From Enterococcus sp. HY326 (lineage in GTDB: Bacteria; Bacillota; Bacilli; Lactobacillales; Enterococcaceae): 64,000 nt of DNA. The position numbers and the translations under genes were made by a program. Shown here piece by piece: positions 19,407 to 28,432 of the stretch. The notes beneath the pieces were generated by a model that had not been told where the DNA came from, did no database searches, and worked only from the letters and a program-made list of their open reading frames with translations. The stretch spans positions 62,001 through 126,000 of the forward strand of contig NZ_JANLGQ010000004.1 in the NCBI RefSeq assembly GCF_026157065.1. Direction: 5' to 3'. How positions within the stretch are numbered: the stretch's first letter is position 1; every line of letters begins with the position of its first letter.

Positions 19407-20609
19407 ATGGAAGATGTCAGAGGGGTTCATGACCCAACGATTATTGAAGCAAATCAGCAATTCTATTTATTTTCAACGGACACACAACAACCGCCAACTC
19501 AAGGTGTGCCAATTCGGATATCGAAAAACTTATCCGAGTGGCATTTTGCCGGTTCTGCTTTAAAAGGAGTGCCGCAAGAAGCACAGGAGTGGAGCCAAGC
19601 ACAAGGGCTTTGGGCTCCGGATGTGGTTCAAGTCGGTGCAGAATTTCGCATGTATTATTCGGCTTCAACTTTTGGCAGCACAACCTCGCTGATTGGTCTG
19701 GCAACAGCTGCTGATCCCAGCGGTCCCTGGACTGATCAAGGGGCAGTAGTTAAAACTAGCTCAAAACTTGCTGACCATAATGCAATTGATGCGAATTTCA
19801 CTTTGGATCGTGAGGGAAATCAATGGTTAGTCTATGGGTCATTTTTTGGTGGGATTTATTTAGCAAAAATTAATCCGGCAACAGGTAAATTATTAAACTC
19901 AGAGGATTACGGAATAAAAATTGCTCAGCGGCCGCAAACAGTTGATGGGGCAATTGAAGGGCCGTTTATTTATTATCATCCTGAAACAGATTATTTTTAT
20001 TTATTTGTTTCCTTTGATTCTTTAAACGATAGCTATAATATCCGGGTGAGTCGGGCTCGGGAAATCACCGGACCTTATCTTGATTTAGCTGGCCGGAAAA
20101 TGACAGATTTTGCCTCCCCACCAAGAGAAATTGGTGTTAAACTTTTAGGGAGTTATCAATTTGCTAACGAAAGTCCTGTTTATGGACCGGGGCATAACTC
20201 TATCTTAAAGACAACTTCAGGAGAGTTATTTATAGTCCATCATTATCGACGGCGGCCGTTTTCAGATGAATTTTACTTAGGGATTCGTAAACTTTTTTGG
20301 TTGGATAATGGCTGGCCGATAGTGGCTGCTGCAACAATTGGTGAAGGTGATGAAATAGAAGATATAAATGTCGCAACAGGAGTTTGGGAAGTGGTGACGT
20401 TTGATTATACTGAGACGTTGAAAAAAAGTGTCACCCAAGAAGTAAAAATTAAACAACAGAATGATAAGTATTACTGGAATGAAATGCAAATTATTCCTTA
20501 TAGTATCAATCAGCAACTTTATTTTTCTGGATTAAATCATCAGGGCGTTGCTGTTTTTGGAAAAAAAGTTAAGGAGGCTAACAATGAAATCACCAAAAGG
20601 CTGGAATAG
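19407..20609 (+). CDS. GH43 arabinanase/arabinosidase, cytoplasmic
   Basis: 400 residues from the ATG at 19407; the open frame from 19326 starts inside the previous gene and crosses the hairpin, so it is not the start. The ribosome site (AGGTGA) is weak. GH43 marks are VRGVHDPTIIEANQQFYLFST (catalytic Asp), LWAPDVVQVGAEFRMYYSAS, IDANFTLD, AIEGPFIYYHP (acid Glu) and GPGHNSI. A C-terminal beta domain follows, like that of endo-arabinanases. No signal peptide is present, so it would act on imported oligosaccharides as a paralogue of the secreted enzyme at 15249. Confidence 0.82.
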   Translation: MEDVRGVHDPTIIEANQQFYLFSTDTQQPPTQGVPIRISKNLSEWHFAGSALKGVPQEAQEWSQAQGLWAPDVVQVGAEFRMYYSASTFGSTTSLIGLATAADPSGPWTDQGAVVKTSSKLADHNAIDANFTLDREGNQWLVYGSFFGGIYLAKINPATGKLLNSEDYGIKIAQRPQTVDGAIEGPFIYYHPETDYFYLFVSFDSLNDSYNIRVSRAREITGPYLDLAGRKMTDFASPPREIGVKLLGSYQFANESPVYGPGHNSILKTTSGELFIVHHYRRRPFSDEFYLGIRKLFWLDNGWPIVAAATIGEGDEIEDINVATGVWEVVTFDYTETLKKSVTQEVKIKQQNDKYYWNEMQIIPYSINQQLYFSGLNHQGVAVFGKKVKEANNEITKRLE

Positions 20610-21822
20610 CTGGGATAGTTACGGTGCCTCAGTGACAGAAGCTGAGGTTAAACAAAACGCTGTCTGGTTGCAAGAAAACTTACTAGAATTTGGCTGGGAT
20701 TATGTCGTTGTCGATATTCAATGGTACGAGCCGACAGCTGATTCTTCTTTGTACCATAATTTTGCCCATTTAACGATGGATCAGTTTGGTCGGCTACAGC
20801 CGGCTGTCAATCGTTTTCCATCAGCAGCTGGCGAAAAAGGCTTTAAACCGTTGTCGGATTTTGTTCATGATTTGGGTTTGAAGTTTGGCATTCACATTAT
20901 GCGGGGGATTCCCAGAGAAGCAGTGCATCAGCACTTGCCGATTTTTGGTATAGATAAAACGGCGGATCAAATTGCTCAAAATAATATTTGTCCGTGGAAT
21001 GCTGATATGTATGGTGTCGATGTTAGTCAGCCGGCTGGACAGGCGTATTATGACAATCTTATACAAATGTATGCTGATTGGGGCGTTGACTTTATTAAAG
21101 TCGATGACATTGCCGATTCAAAAATTTATCACGGTGCCCACAAAGAGGAGATTGCAGCTTTAGCTCAAGCCATAAAAAAATGTGGTCGAGAAATTGTCTT
21201 GTCCCTATCACCGGGACCGGCTCATTTAGAAGACGGCAGTTTCTTGCAGCAGCACGCCAATATGTGGCACTTAACTGATGACTTTTGGGACAATTGGCCG
21301 CAGCTTTATCAAATGTTTGAAAAATGTGAGCAGTGGGCACCGCTGATTGCAAACGGCAGTTATCCAGATTGTGATATGCTGCCGCTGGGACATATCGGGA
21401 TTCGTTCCGTTGATGGTAGTGGCGGCAATCGTCAAAGTAATTTTACACCTGCTGAGCAACAGACAATGATGACCTTATGGGGGATTTTTCAATCGCCACT
21501 GATGTTCGGCGGTGAGCTGACAGATATGAATGAAATGACTTATCGCCTATTAACGAATAAAGACTACTTAAAAATGCACGAAAGTCTAAACTATCAACGA
21601 CAAATTTTCCGGGAAAACGAATGGGTTATCTGGTTTGGAAAAAGCGCTGATACTGAGTATTACGCTATTTTTAATTTGGCGGATGAAGAACGCCAGTTAC
21701 CAGATGACTTACTGTCCGTTTATTTTTCAGGAACAAACTATTTTGATATTTGGCAGGGGGCAACTTGGCAGTCTGGAAAATTACCGGCCCACGGTGCAGC
21801 TTTATTACGAAAGGAAAATTAG
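20584..21822 (+). CDS. GH27 family glycosidase (alpha-galactosidase or beta-L-arabinopyranosidase)
   Basis: 412 residues. The GH27 fold starts with PKGWNSWDSYG; the nucleophile Asp174 lies in VDFIKVDDI, and the acid region is seen as HIGIRSVDGSGG. AAGGAGG before 20584 fixes the start, which overlaps the previous gene. GH27 includes alpha-galactosidases and beta-L-arabinopyranosidases. Surrounded by arabinose enzymes, the second activity is plausible because arabinopyranose caps occur on plant arabinogalactan. There is no signal peptide. Confidence 0.8.
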   Translation: MKSPKGWNSWDSYGASVTEAEVKQNAVWLQENLLEFGWDYVVVDIQWYEPTADSSLYHNFAHLTMDQFGRLQPAVNRFPSAAGEKGFKPLSDFVHDLGLKFGIHIMRGIPREAVHQHLPIFGIDKTADQIAQNNICPWNADMYGVDVSQPAGQAYYDNLIQMYADWGVDFIKVDDIADSKIYHGAHKEEIAALAQAIKKCGREIVLSLSPGPAHLEDGSFLQQHANMWHLTDDFWDNWPQLYQMFEKCEQWAPLIANGSYPDCDMLPLGHIGIRSVDGSGGNRQSNFTPAEQQTMMTLWGIFQSPLMFGGELTDMNEMTYRLLTNKDYLKMHESLNYQRQIFRENEWVIWFGKSADTEYYAIFNLADEERQLPDDLLSVYFSGTNYFDIWQGATWQSGKLPAHGAALLRKEN

Positions 21823-21823
21823 C

Positions 21824-23758
21824 ATGCGGGAATTCTCATTAAAAGAAATTAAGATGCAGGATGATTTTTGGCGTGGCTATCAAAAATTAGTTGCCAAAGA
21901 AACTATTCCTTATCAATATCAAGTTCTAAATGATGAAATTGAAGTGGATGTTCAAGCCGAACGGCAAGACAATAATTTACCAGCCGGAAAAAGTCATGCA
22001 CTAGCTAATTTGCGAATTGCTGCTGGGCAGGAAAACGGTGAACATTTTGGCTGGTTTTTTCAAGATAGTGATGTGTATAAATGGTTAGAATCATTAGCCT
22101 ATAGTTTGTTGAACCAATCCGATGCGGCGTTAGAAAAGTTAGCAGATGAAGTGATAGACTTGATTGCAGAGGCGCAAGAGGCAGATGGCTACTTGAACAC
22201 CTTTTTCCAGTTGACTCGCCCAAATTTAAAATACCGACAATTATATTTTAGCCACGAGTTGTATTGTGCGGGACATCTGATTGAGGCAGCGATTGCTTAT
22301 GATTTAGCTACCGGCAAAACAAAGCTGTTGGCAATTGCTGAAAAATTTGTCGAGCATATTGCGGCTCATTTTGGAGCTGAGTCACAAAAAATTCAAGGGG
22401 CAGACGGCCATCAAGAAATTGAATTGGCCTTGGTGCGTTTGTATGAGCATACGGGAAACCAAGACTATTTAGACTTGGCGGATTTCTTTATCGAAGTGCG
22501 GGGGAAAGACCCTGATTTTTATGCAAAGGAAATTGCTGAAAATATCGAATTGGGTTTATCGACTGAAACGCCACTGGTCAATTTAGAATATTTGCAGGCT
22601 TATACCCAGCCTAAATATCAAACCCAAGCGAAGGGACATGCTGTACGGATGCTTTACATGGCCAGTGGGATGGCAAAAATTGCCCAGCATACGGCTGATA
22701 AACATTTACTAGCAGCCTGTGAAATAATTTGGCAAGACATTGCAGAAACAAAAATGTATATCACTGGCGGCGTCGGCTCAACGGTGCAAGGGGAGGCCTT
22801 CACGAGTTCTTATGATTTGCCTAATGAGACCATGTATTGTGAAACGTGCACAGCCATCGCCTTGGCGAATTTTTCCTTTGAAATGTTCAAATTGACAAGG
22901 CGGCATCAGTATCTGGAAACAATGGAGCGGGCCCTTTACAATTGCGTTTTAGCCGGCGCCGCAATTGACGGCAAGCATTTCTTTTATGTAAATCCGCTGT
23001 CGATTAACCCCGACCATTGTGCTGAAAATCCTGATTTAGGACATGTCAAACCACAACGTCCTGATTGGTTGGGTTGCGCCTGTTGCCCGCCAAATTTTGC
23101 CCGGACAGTTGCCAGCGTTCAACATTATTTTTATACAAGAGCTGAAGAAACGCTGTATGTAAATTTATTTGGAGCTAGTCAAATTGTGACGGCTGATTTT
23201 CAGTTGCAACAGAAAACTGAATTTCCTTATGACAATCAGATTAGCTTGACTTATCAGGGAATACCGCAAAAAATTATTTTACGGAAGCCAAGCTGGTGGC
23301 AAAATCTTGAAGTAAAGACAACTGGAAAGTACCGTGAGTTTGCTGAGTATTTAGAATTTCAAGCGGCAAATAAACTAGAAATTCAGCTTACGTTTTCACA
23401 ACCAGTTAAAGCTATGATTGCTAACCCCTTGCTTCAACAGGCAATTAACCAGACAGCAATTCAGCGGGGCCCGTTTGTCTATTGTCTAGAGGAGCCGGGA
23501 AATGAATTTTCTGTGGAGCTCTGTCATTTGCAGCCAGAAAATTTAGCGGCCGAAGTCTTTGAAACTGCTGATATTTTACCGCGGACGCTGAATATTAAAG
23601 TGCAGGGGACTGCTAGTAAACGCTGGCAGGAAAAACTTTTGTACCAAGAATATTTTAAATCTGAAACGGCGGCAGTGTGGCATTTAATTCCTTATCATCT
23701 GTGGGGAAATCGGGGATTAACTAAGATGAAAGTGTGGTTGCCGCTACAATCATCTTAA
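21824..23758 (+). CDS. GH127 beta-L-arabinofuranosidase
   Basis: 644 residues from the ATG at 21824, where a ribosome site precedes it. Aligning by eye with the Bifidobacterium enzyme HypBA1, the expected acid Glu324 (QGEAFTSSYDLPN), zinc ligands Glu340 and Cys342 (CETC), and Cys420/Cys421 (LGCACCPPNFARTV) are all present; one of the last pair is the nucleophile. The family releases beta-linked arabinofuranose, for example from hydroxyproline-rich plant glycoproteins. It closes the operon and is followed by a terminator. Confidence 0.9.
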   Translation: MREFSLKEIKMQDDFWRGYQKLVAKETIPYQYQVLNDEIEVDVQAERQDNNLPAGKSHALANLRIAAGQENGEHFGWFFQDSDVYKWLESLAYSLLNQSDAALEKLADEVIDLIAEAQEADGYLNTFFQLTRPNLKYRQLYFSHELYCAGHLIEAAIAYDLATGKTKLLAIAEKFVEHIAAHFGAESQKIQGADGHQEIELALVRLYEHTGNQDYLDLADFFIEVRGKDPDFYAKEIAENIELGLSTETPLVNLEYLQAYTQPKYQTQAKGHAVRMLYMASGMAKIAQHTADKHLLAACEIIWQDIAETKMYITGGVGSTVQGEAFTSSYDLPNETMYCETCTAIALANFSFEMFKLTRRHQYLETMERALYNCVLAGAAIDGKHFFYVNPLSINPDHCAENPDLGHVKPQRPDWLGCACCPPNFARTVASVQHYFYTRAEETLYVNLFGASQIVTADFQLQQKTEFPYDNQISLTYQGIPQKIILRKPSWWQNLEVKTTGKYREFAEYLEFQAANKLEIQLTFSQPVKAMIANPLLQQAINQTAIQRGPFVYCLEEPGNEFSVELCHLQPENLAAEVFETADILPRTLNIKVQGTASKRWQEKLLYQEYFKSETAAVWHLIPYHLWGNRGLTKMKVWLPLQSS

Positions 23759-23766
23759 TTTTTAAT

Positions 23767-23846
23767 AGTCTGAAGCTTTAGAAAGAGGCAATCTGGCAAT
23801 TATTAAATTTTTAGTAGCCAAATTTAAAGCTTCAGACTATTTTTGC
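23767..23846 (+). terminator. Arabinan operon terminator
   Basis: ATAGTCTGAAGCTTTA pairs with TAAAGCTTCAGACTAT across a 44-base loop and is followed by five T. It is the only strong stop signal at the end of the operon. Confidence 0.8.
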
Positions 23847-23906
23847 AAAAAACCACATAAAGAACAATAATTATTAAAAAAAGTGACTATTTTTAGATAA
23901 AAAAGA

Positions 23907-24001
23907 TTGCAATGTAAAACGTTTTCTTAGTATAATCAAAGAGAACTCGGATTTGTATAATTTCGCTGAAACGACATTTATTGCCTGTTCCAGCTTTTTT
24001 T
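23907..24001 (+). promoter_or_regulatory. Promoter followed at once by a terminator (attenuated leader of the DUF1576 gene)
   Basis: TTGCAA (23907-23912) and TATAAT (23931-23936) are 18 bases apart. The spacer holds the perfect palindrome AAAACGTTTT (23916-23925), a LacI-family-like half-site pair. Only about 25 bases after the expected start, GCTGAAAC (23965) pairs with GTTCCAGC (23987-23994) and runs into seven T. A short RNA or controlled read-through is implied. The next 215 bases up to the gene contain no other strong signal. Confidence 0.6.
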
Positions 24002-24187
24002 ATGTCTCTGTGGGTTTTAGTAAGAGTCAGCTAAACTTGAAAACGGACGCTTTATCTGTGAATAAAAATGACAAGCCTGTTGGCGAGTAAATTTTCTACA
24101 TACATAACCGTTTTTAAATCAAGCGACTGTTCACGTTCAATCTATGTCCAAAATAAACCATTTGTTTACAAATAAAAAGGAGGTGCA

Positions 24188-24229
24188 ATGGAAAAAATTT
24201 ATCTCAATAGGAGGTTCTATGGAAACTAA
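24188..24229 (+). CDS. Possible 13-codon leader peptide
   Basis: An ATG at 24188 has a strong ribosome site of its own (AAAAGGAGG) and encodes MEKIYLNRRFYGN before a stop at 24227. The ribosome site of the downstream DUF1576 gene lies inside this frame, and the two frames overlap by 11 bases. It could couple translation of the two. The alternative is that the first AGGAGG is a chance or relic start. Confidence 0.4.
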   Translation: MEKIYLNRRFYGN

Positions 24230-25592
24230 CTTTAGCCAGAGAATCGCTATTTTCAAAAGAGGCGATTACTTTGACAATCAAAAATTAACTGTCATTTTTA
24301 CGACAGTCTACACATTATCTTTGCTAGCTTTTGGCATGATCCTGTCAAAGCCGCTGGAAATTCTCAAGGGTCTCAGCAAAATATTTAATTCCCCCAGTCA
24401 CTTAATTACCGACTATTTCGCATTGACTAACTTTGGAAGCGTTTTTATAAATAGCGGGTTATTGACGCTGCTGAGTTTGATTATTGCAATTCGCATTAAA
24501 GTGCCAATGGATACAAAATTTGTCGCAGCTATTTTTTCCGTCTCCGGCTTTTCATTTTTCGGGAAAAACTTATTCAATTCGCTGCCAATTATCATCGGCA
24601 TCTGGCTGTATTCAAAAGCCGTCAATCAACCTCTTAATAAACATTTCAACACGGCCTTATTCGGCAGTTCACTTTCGCCTGTGATTAGCTATCTAGCTTT
24701 CGGTCTAAAGTTACCATTAGCAGCAGGGATCTTCGTCGGCTTAATCGTCGGTATCTTAATGGGCTTTTTCCTACCGCTCTTAGCGGATCATTTCTTTCAT
24801 TTCCATAAAGGCTACAATTTGTACAATGTTGGCTTTGCTTCAGGAATTATCAGCATGTTTATCATGGGTGTGCTCACAATTTTCGGACAAACGGTTGAAA
24901 CAGTCAATCTAATTTCCGACACTGCTCAACAACCAATTTTAATTTTTTTAATCGGACTTTGTCTAACGATGATTTTAGTCGGCGCTTTGAATTATCATAT
25001 TGAAGTTGGCAAAAATCAAAAAGTCTTTGACCGGGAAAAACATCATGTGGCTGTCGGCTTAATCAACATGGGCGCCTTGGGAATTTTTCTGATTGCCTAT
25101 ATCATCCTGATCGGCGGTGATTTCAACGGGCCAATTCTCGGCAGCATCTTGACCATCATCGGTTTTGCGCCTTTAGGCATACGCGTAAACAAGGCTTGGC
25201 CAATCCTTTGTGGCGCCTTTTTAGCGAAACTATTCGGCATTGTTGACATCGCTAGCTGCAGTGCAATCATGTCTGCGCTATTCGCACTAGGGCTGACACC
25301 ATTGAGTCGACGGTTTGGTATTTTTGCCGGCATGATCGCTGGAGTGTTGCACATTTCGATTGTCGGCAATATCTTTTTCCTGCATGGCGGCTTAAACCTC
25401 TATAATAATGGCTTTACCTGTGGCTTCGTGGCAGCTTTTCTGTTGCCGATTTTTGAGTATCTTAAAACTAGCCAGCTTTTTATAAAAGTTGCCAGACAAG
25501 GGCTGACTCTTCAAACTACTATTAAAAGAATTCCAGGAGAGCTATTTAAACGGCTAAAAATTAATATGAATATTAAAAAGCGTTTGTCATAA
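24219..25592 (+). CDS. DUF1576 membrane protein
   Basis: 457 residues from the ATG at 24219, preceded by AGGAGG; the frame is open from 24144 but lacks a ribosome site there. About twelve hydrophobic segments are seen. The two halves look related: HKGYNLYNVGFASGIISMF in the first and HGGLNLYNNGFTCGFVAAF in the second, which fits DUF1576 and an inverted or duplicated transporter fold. The substrate is unknown. It stands alone between two terminators, with an attenuator-like leader. Confidence 0.75.
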   Translation: METNFSQRIAIFKRGDYFDNQKLTVIFTTVYTLSLLAFGMILSKPLEILKGLSKIFNSPSHLITDYFALTNFGSVFINSGLLTLLSLIIAIRIKVPMDTKFVAAIFSVSGFSFFGKNLFNSLPIIIGIWLYSKAVNQPLNKHFNTALFGSSLSPVISYLAFGLKLPLAAGIFVGLIVGILMGFFLPLLADHFFHFHKGYNLYNVGFASGIISMFIMGVLTIFGQTVETVNLISDTAQQPILIFLIGLCLTMILVGALNYHIEVGKNQKVFDREKHHVAVGLINMGALGIFLIAYIILIGGDFNGPILGSILTIIGFAPLGIRVNKAWPILCGAFLAKLFGIVDIASCSAIMSALFALGLTPLSRRFGIFAGMIAGVLHISIVGNIFFLHGGLNLYNNGFTCGFVAAFLLPIFEYLKTSQLFIKVARQGLTLQTTIKRIPGELFKRLKINMNIKKRLS

Positions 25593-25618
25593 AAACGCTG
25601 AGTTTTCTACCTTTCCCT

Positions 25619-25646
25619 TTGCCAATAATTTCATCTGGCGTATACT
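25619..25646 (+). promoter_or_regulatory. Promoter of the beta-hydroxyacid dehydrogenase gene
   Basis: TTGCCA (25619-25624) and TATACT (25641-25646) are 16 bases apart. Just upstream, the DUF1576 gene ends in a GCGTTT…AAACGC stem without a clear T-run. Confidence 0.6.
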
Positions 25647-25699
25647 AAAATGGTACAAAAAAATGTGAAAAATAATCAGTAGGAAAGGAAGTTTGGCAA

Positions 25700-26560
25700 A
25701 TGAAAATTGGTTTTATCGGAACAGGTGTCATGGGGGCGGCAATTGTCCGCAACTTGATGGCAGCAGATTATTCTGTCAATGTTTATAATCGGACGCAAAG
25801 TAAGACAGATGCGCTTGTAGCGGAAGGGGCAGTCTGGTATGACAACCCTAAAGAAATTACGGCGGCCAGCGATGTTGTCTTTACGATGGTTGGTTATCCC
25901 AGTGACGTTGAAGAAACTTATTATGGTCCAGTGGGCATTTTTGCAACGGATGTAACGGGTAAAATATTAATTGATATGACGACTAGTACACCAACTTTGG
26001 CTGAGAAAATTGGCAAAACGGCAGCTGAAAAAGGTGGTGAAGCGCTGGATGCACCAGTTTCTGGTGGCGATGTTGGTGCCAAGAATGGGACGCTGACCAT
26101 TATGACAGGTGGTTCAAAAGAAGCTTACGATGTAGCCTTGCCAATCTTTGAAAAAATTGGCAAAACAATTTCCCGCCAAGGAAATTCTGGAGCTGGTCAA
26201 CATACCAAAATGGCCAATCAAATTATGATTGCTGGTACGATGTTAGGTATGTCAGAAATGCTGGTGTATGCTAAGGCTGCTGGTTTAGATTTGCAGGATG
26301 TTATGGCAGCATTAGGCGGCGGCGGGGCAGCCAATTGGTCGATGCAAAATTATGGCCCACGGATTTTGAAAAATGATTTTGAACCGGGCTTTTTCATTAA
26401 GCATTTTATTAAAGATTTGCGGATTGCGTTAGATGAAGCAAAAAAAATGCAGCTTGATTTGCCGATGACGACCTTAGCCGAAAAACTTTATGACCGACTG
26501 GCCAACGAAGGCTTGGAAAATGAAGGAACGCAGGCGCTGATTAAGTATTGGTGGAAATAA
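25700..26560 (+). CDS. NAD(P)-dependent 3-hydroxyisobutyrate dehydrogenase-family oxidoreductase
   Basis: 286 residues of the beta-hydroxyacid dehydrogenase family. The N-terminal Rossmann motif is MKIGFIGTGVMGAAIVRNL, followed by YNRTQSKT. The substrate motif DAPVSGGDVGAKNGTLTIM and the catalytic Lys in GAGQHTKMANQIMIAGTM are intact. Members reduce or oxidise 3-hydroxyisobutyrate, tartronate semialdehyde or succinic semialdehyde. The neighbours do not show which, so the substrate is open. Confidence 0.88.
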   Translation: MKIGFIGTGVMGAAIVRNLMAADYSVNVYNRTQSKTDALVAEGAVWYDNPKEITAASDVVFTMVGYPSDVEETYYGPVGIFATDVTGKILIDMTTSTPTLAEKIGKTAAEKGGEALDAPVSGGDVGAKNGTLTIMTGGSKEAYDVALPIFEKIGKTISRQGNSGAGQHTKMANQIMIAGTMLGMSEMLVYAKAAGLDLQDVMAALGGGGAANWSMQNYGPRILKNDFEPGFFIKHFIKDLRIALDEAKKMQLDLPMTTLAEKLYDRLANEGLENEGTQALIKYWWK

Positions 26561-26663
26561 TTGCCGATTATTTTAAGAAATTACTCAAAACTGTAGAAAT
26601 GTAATGCATGTTGCAGACTCTTTTGATACAATAATACAGAAATGATAAGGAGGAGGCGCCTGT

Positions 26664-26894
26664 ATGAAACATTCACAACTGGTGGCAATTATTAAACGTC
26701 TTGAAGCGATGACGGAAGCCACAGATAACGAAGTACAAGTTCGCCGTTTTGAAAAAGACGGAGTTGAAAAATGTACGGTTACCTATGATCAATCCACAGA
26801 TACTTTTGAACTTACTGAAAGTGACAGCAATCAAAGCTATCAATTTGATAATATTGATATTGTAGCCATGGAAATTTATGATTTAATTCAATAA
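26664..26894 (+). CDS. YkuJ-like (DUF1797) protein
   Basis: 76 residues (MKHSQLVAIIKRLEAMTE…FDNIDIVAMEIYDLIQ), closely similar in pattern to B. subtilis YkuJ, whose function is unknown. A strong AAGGAGGAGG ribosome site precedes it. It is a single gene closed by a bidirectional terminator. Confidence 0.82.
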   Translation: MKHSQLVAIIKRLEAMTEATDNEVQVRRFEKDGVEKCTVTYDQSTDTFELTESDSNQSYQFDNIDIVAMEIYDLIQ

Positions 26895-26902
26895 AACTTT
26901 CC

Positions 26903-26941
26903 AAAAAGAGCAATTCCTACGTGTGAGGAATTGCTCTTTTT
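26903..26941. terminator. Bidirectional terminator
   Basis: AAAAAGAGCAATTCCT pairs with AGGAATTGCTCTTTTT around a short loop. With A-run and T-run on the two sides it can serve both ykuJ (plus) and the amino-acid ABC operon (minus). Confidence 0.92.
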
Positions 26942-27771
26942 CATTTCGGCGAAACGTCTTCACCAAACCATTTATCTGAGATTTCTAAAAATTTCCCATT
27001 ACTCTGCAAAGTTTTTAAGGCATCATTAATTTTGGCTACTAAAGTGGTGTCTGTCTTTCTAGCACCGACCGCAAAGTCCTCAGTCACAAAGCCGCCCTCC
27101 AATAAATTATAATTCTCCAAATCACCAGTTTGACTTAAATAATAATTGGCGTAGACACGGTCAATTAGAAGGCCATCAATTCTTTGATGTTCTAAATCAA
27201 TAAAGGCTTCATTAAAGCTGCTGTACAAAACAGCATCCTCATCGGCCACCAAATTTTTTAGAATTTCCGGCTGCTGGGTGAAGGCATCATAGCCAGAGGA
27301 ACCTGTTTGTGCCCCTAAGACTTTGCCCTGCATATCGGTAAAGCTTGTAATGCCGGAATCTTTGCGGGTAATTAAAACCTGATCGTTTTCCATGTAGGTA
27401 TCAGAAAATAAGACTTTCTCTTCACGGGCGGGTGTCACCGAGTAGCCGTTCCAAATTAAATCTATGGTGCCATTGGTCAGCTCCATTTCCTTTAAGGACC
27501 AATCAATCGGTTGAAAATCTACCTCGATGCCGTATTCCGCAAAAACGGCAGTCGCCAAATCAACATCAAAGCCAACTAGATAGCCGTCTTGATCACGAAA
27601 TCCCATTGGCACAAAGGTATCATCTAAACCGATAGTGACTTTGCCGCTGTTTTGAATCGTTTCCCAAGTGTCACCGTTTGTATTTTTTAAGATACCGCAG
27701 CTGCTGAGAAAAACCAGCAAAAGTAATAGCAGGCTGCCAAAAATTTTTTTGCTGCGGATTTTATTTTTCAT
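26941..27771 (-). CDS. Polar amino-acid ABC transporter substrate-binding lipoprotein
   Basis: 276 residues from the ATG at 27771; a GTG six bases earlier is possible. The lipoprotein signal ends LVFLSSCG (Cys25). The body is a family 3 solute-binding protein (GKVTIGLDDTFVPMGFRDQDGYLVGFDVDLATAVFAEYG). It is the third gene of a permease–ATPase–binding-protein operon, and its start overlaps the end of the ATPase gene. Glutamine or another polar amino acid is the likely ligand; the exact one cannot be read from sequence. Confidence 0.9.
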   Translation of the reverse strand: MKNKIRSKKIFGSLLLLLLVFLSSCGILKNTNGDTWETIQNSGKVTIGLDDTFVPMGFRDQDGYLVGFDVDLATAVFAEYGIEVDFQPIDWSLKEMELTNGTIDLIWNGYSVTPAREEKVLFSDTYMENDQVLITRKDSGITSFTDMQGKVLGAQTGSSGYDAFTQQPEILKNLVADEDAVLYSSFNEAFIDLEHQRIDGLLIDRVYANYYLSQTGDLENYNLLEGGFVTEDFAVGARKTDTTLVAKINDALKTLQSNGKFLEISDKWFGEDVSPK

Positions 27772-28423
27772 TGTCACTCAGCTCCTCAGTCTCTAGTGGC
27801 TGAACCCGCAACAGTTGATCTCCAATATGTTCAGCAAAATCCCAGTCATGGGTTACGACGATTTGCGTCATCTTGGCATTTTTCATCGACAAAATTAATT
27901 GCTCCACCTGCTGGCGCAATTCCGGATCAAGGGCGCTGGTGGGTTCATCATAGGCGAGAACTTTTGGATTCATGGAAAGGGCCCGAGCTATCGCTAGCCG
28001 CTGTTTTTGCCCGCCGGATAATTGAAAAGGATAGCTTGTTAATAAATCCTCGATGCCTAAAAGTTGAGCTAACTCACGAGCTTCTGCCTCGCTAGCATTT
28101 TTGTCTTTTTTTAAAACGAGTTTAGGCGCCAAAGTAATATTCTCTAAAGCATTTAGATGCGGGAATAATTGGAAATCTTGAAAAACGACACCGACAACCT
28201 GCTCTGTGGGATTGCCGTCAGCCAAATTATATGAAGTGCCATCTAAAACTAATTCGCCGCTGTCTGCGGATTCTAAACCGGCTAAAATTCGCAGGAGGGT
28301 AGTCTTGCCGCCGCCGGAGGGACCGACAATTGCCAAAATTTCTCCTTCAGGAATTTCCAGATTTAAATCACGAATCACATTTTTGCTGCCGAAACTTTTG
28401 TTGATATTTTTTAAAGTAATCAT
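27761..28423 (-). CDS. Amino-acid ABC transporter ATP-binding protein
   Basis: 220 residues. Walker A GPSGGGKTT, Q-loop VFQDFQLFPH, signature LSGGQKQRLAIARAL and Walker B LAYDEPTSALDPEL are all intact, followed by the switch His in VVTHDW. It is slightly shorter than the usual 240 residues of the GlnQ family, at the C-terminal end. It powers the permease encoded nine bases upstream. Confidence 0.93.
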   Translation of the reverse strand: MITLKNINKSFGSKNVIRDLNLEIPEGEILAIVGPSGGGKTTLLRILAGLESADSGELVLDGTSYNLADGNPTEQVVGVVFQDFQLFPHLNALENITLAPKLVLKKDKNASEAEARELAQLLGIEDLLTSYPFQLSGGQKQRLAIARALSMNPKVLAYDEPTSALDPELRQQVEQLILSMKNAKMTQIVVTHDWDFAEHIGDQLLRVQPLETEELSDNEK

Positions 28424-28432
28424 GGTAAACTC

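Noticed and set aside
23913-23930. CcpA cre site in the DUF1576 promoter
   Set aside because: The palindrome AAAACGTTTT resembles a cre, but the spacing of TG and CA around the central CG does not fit the consensus on either strand.
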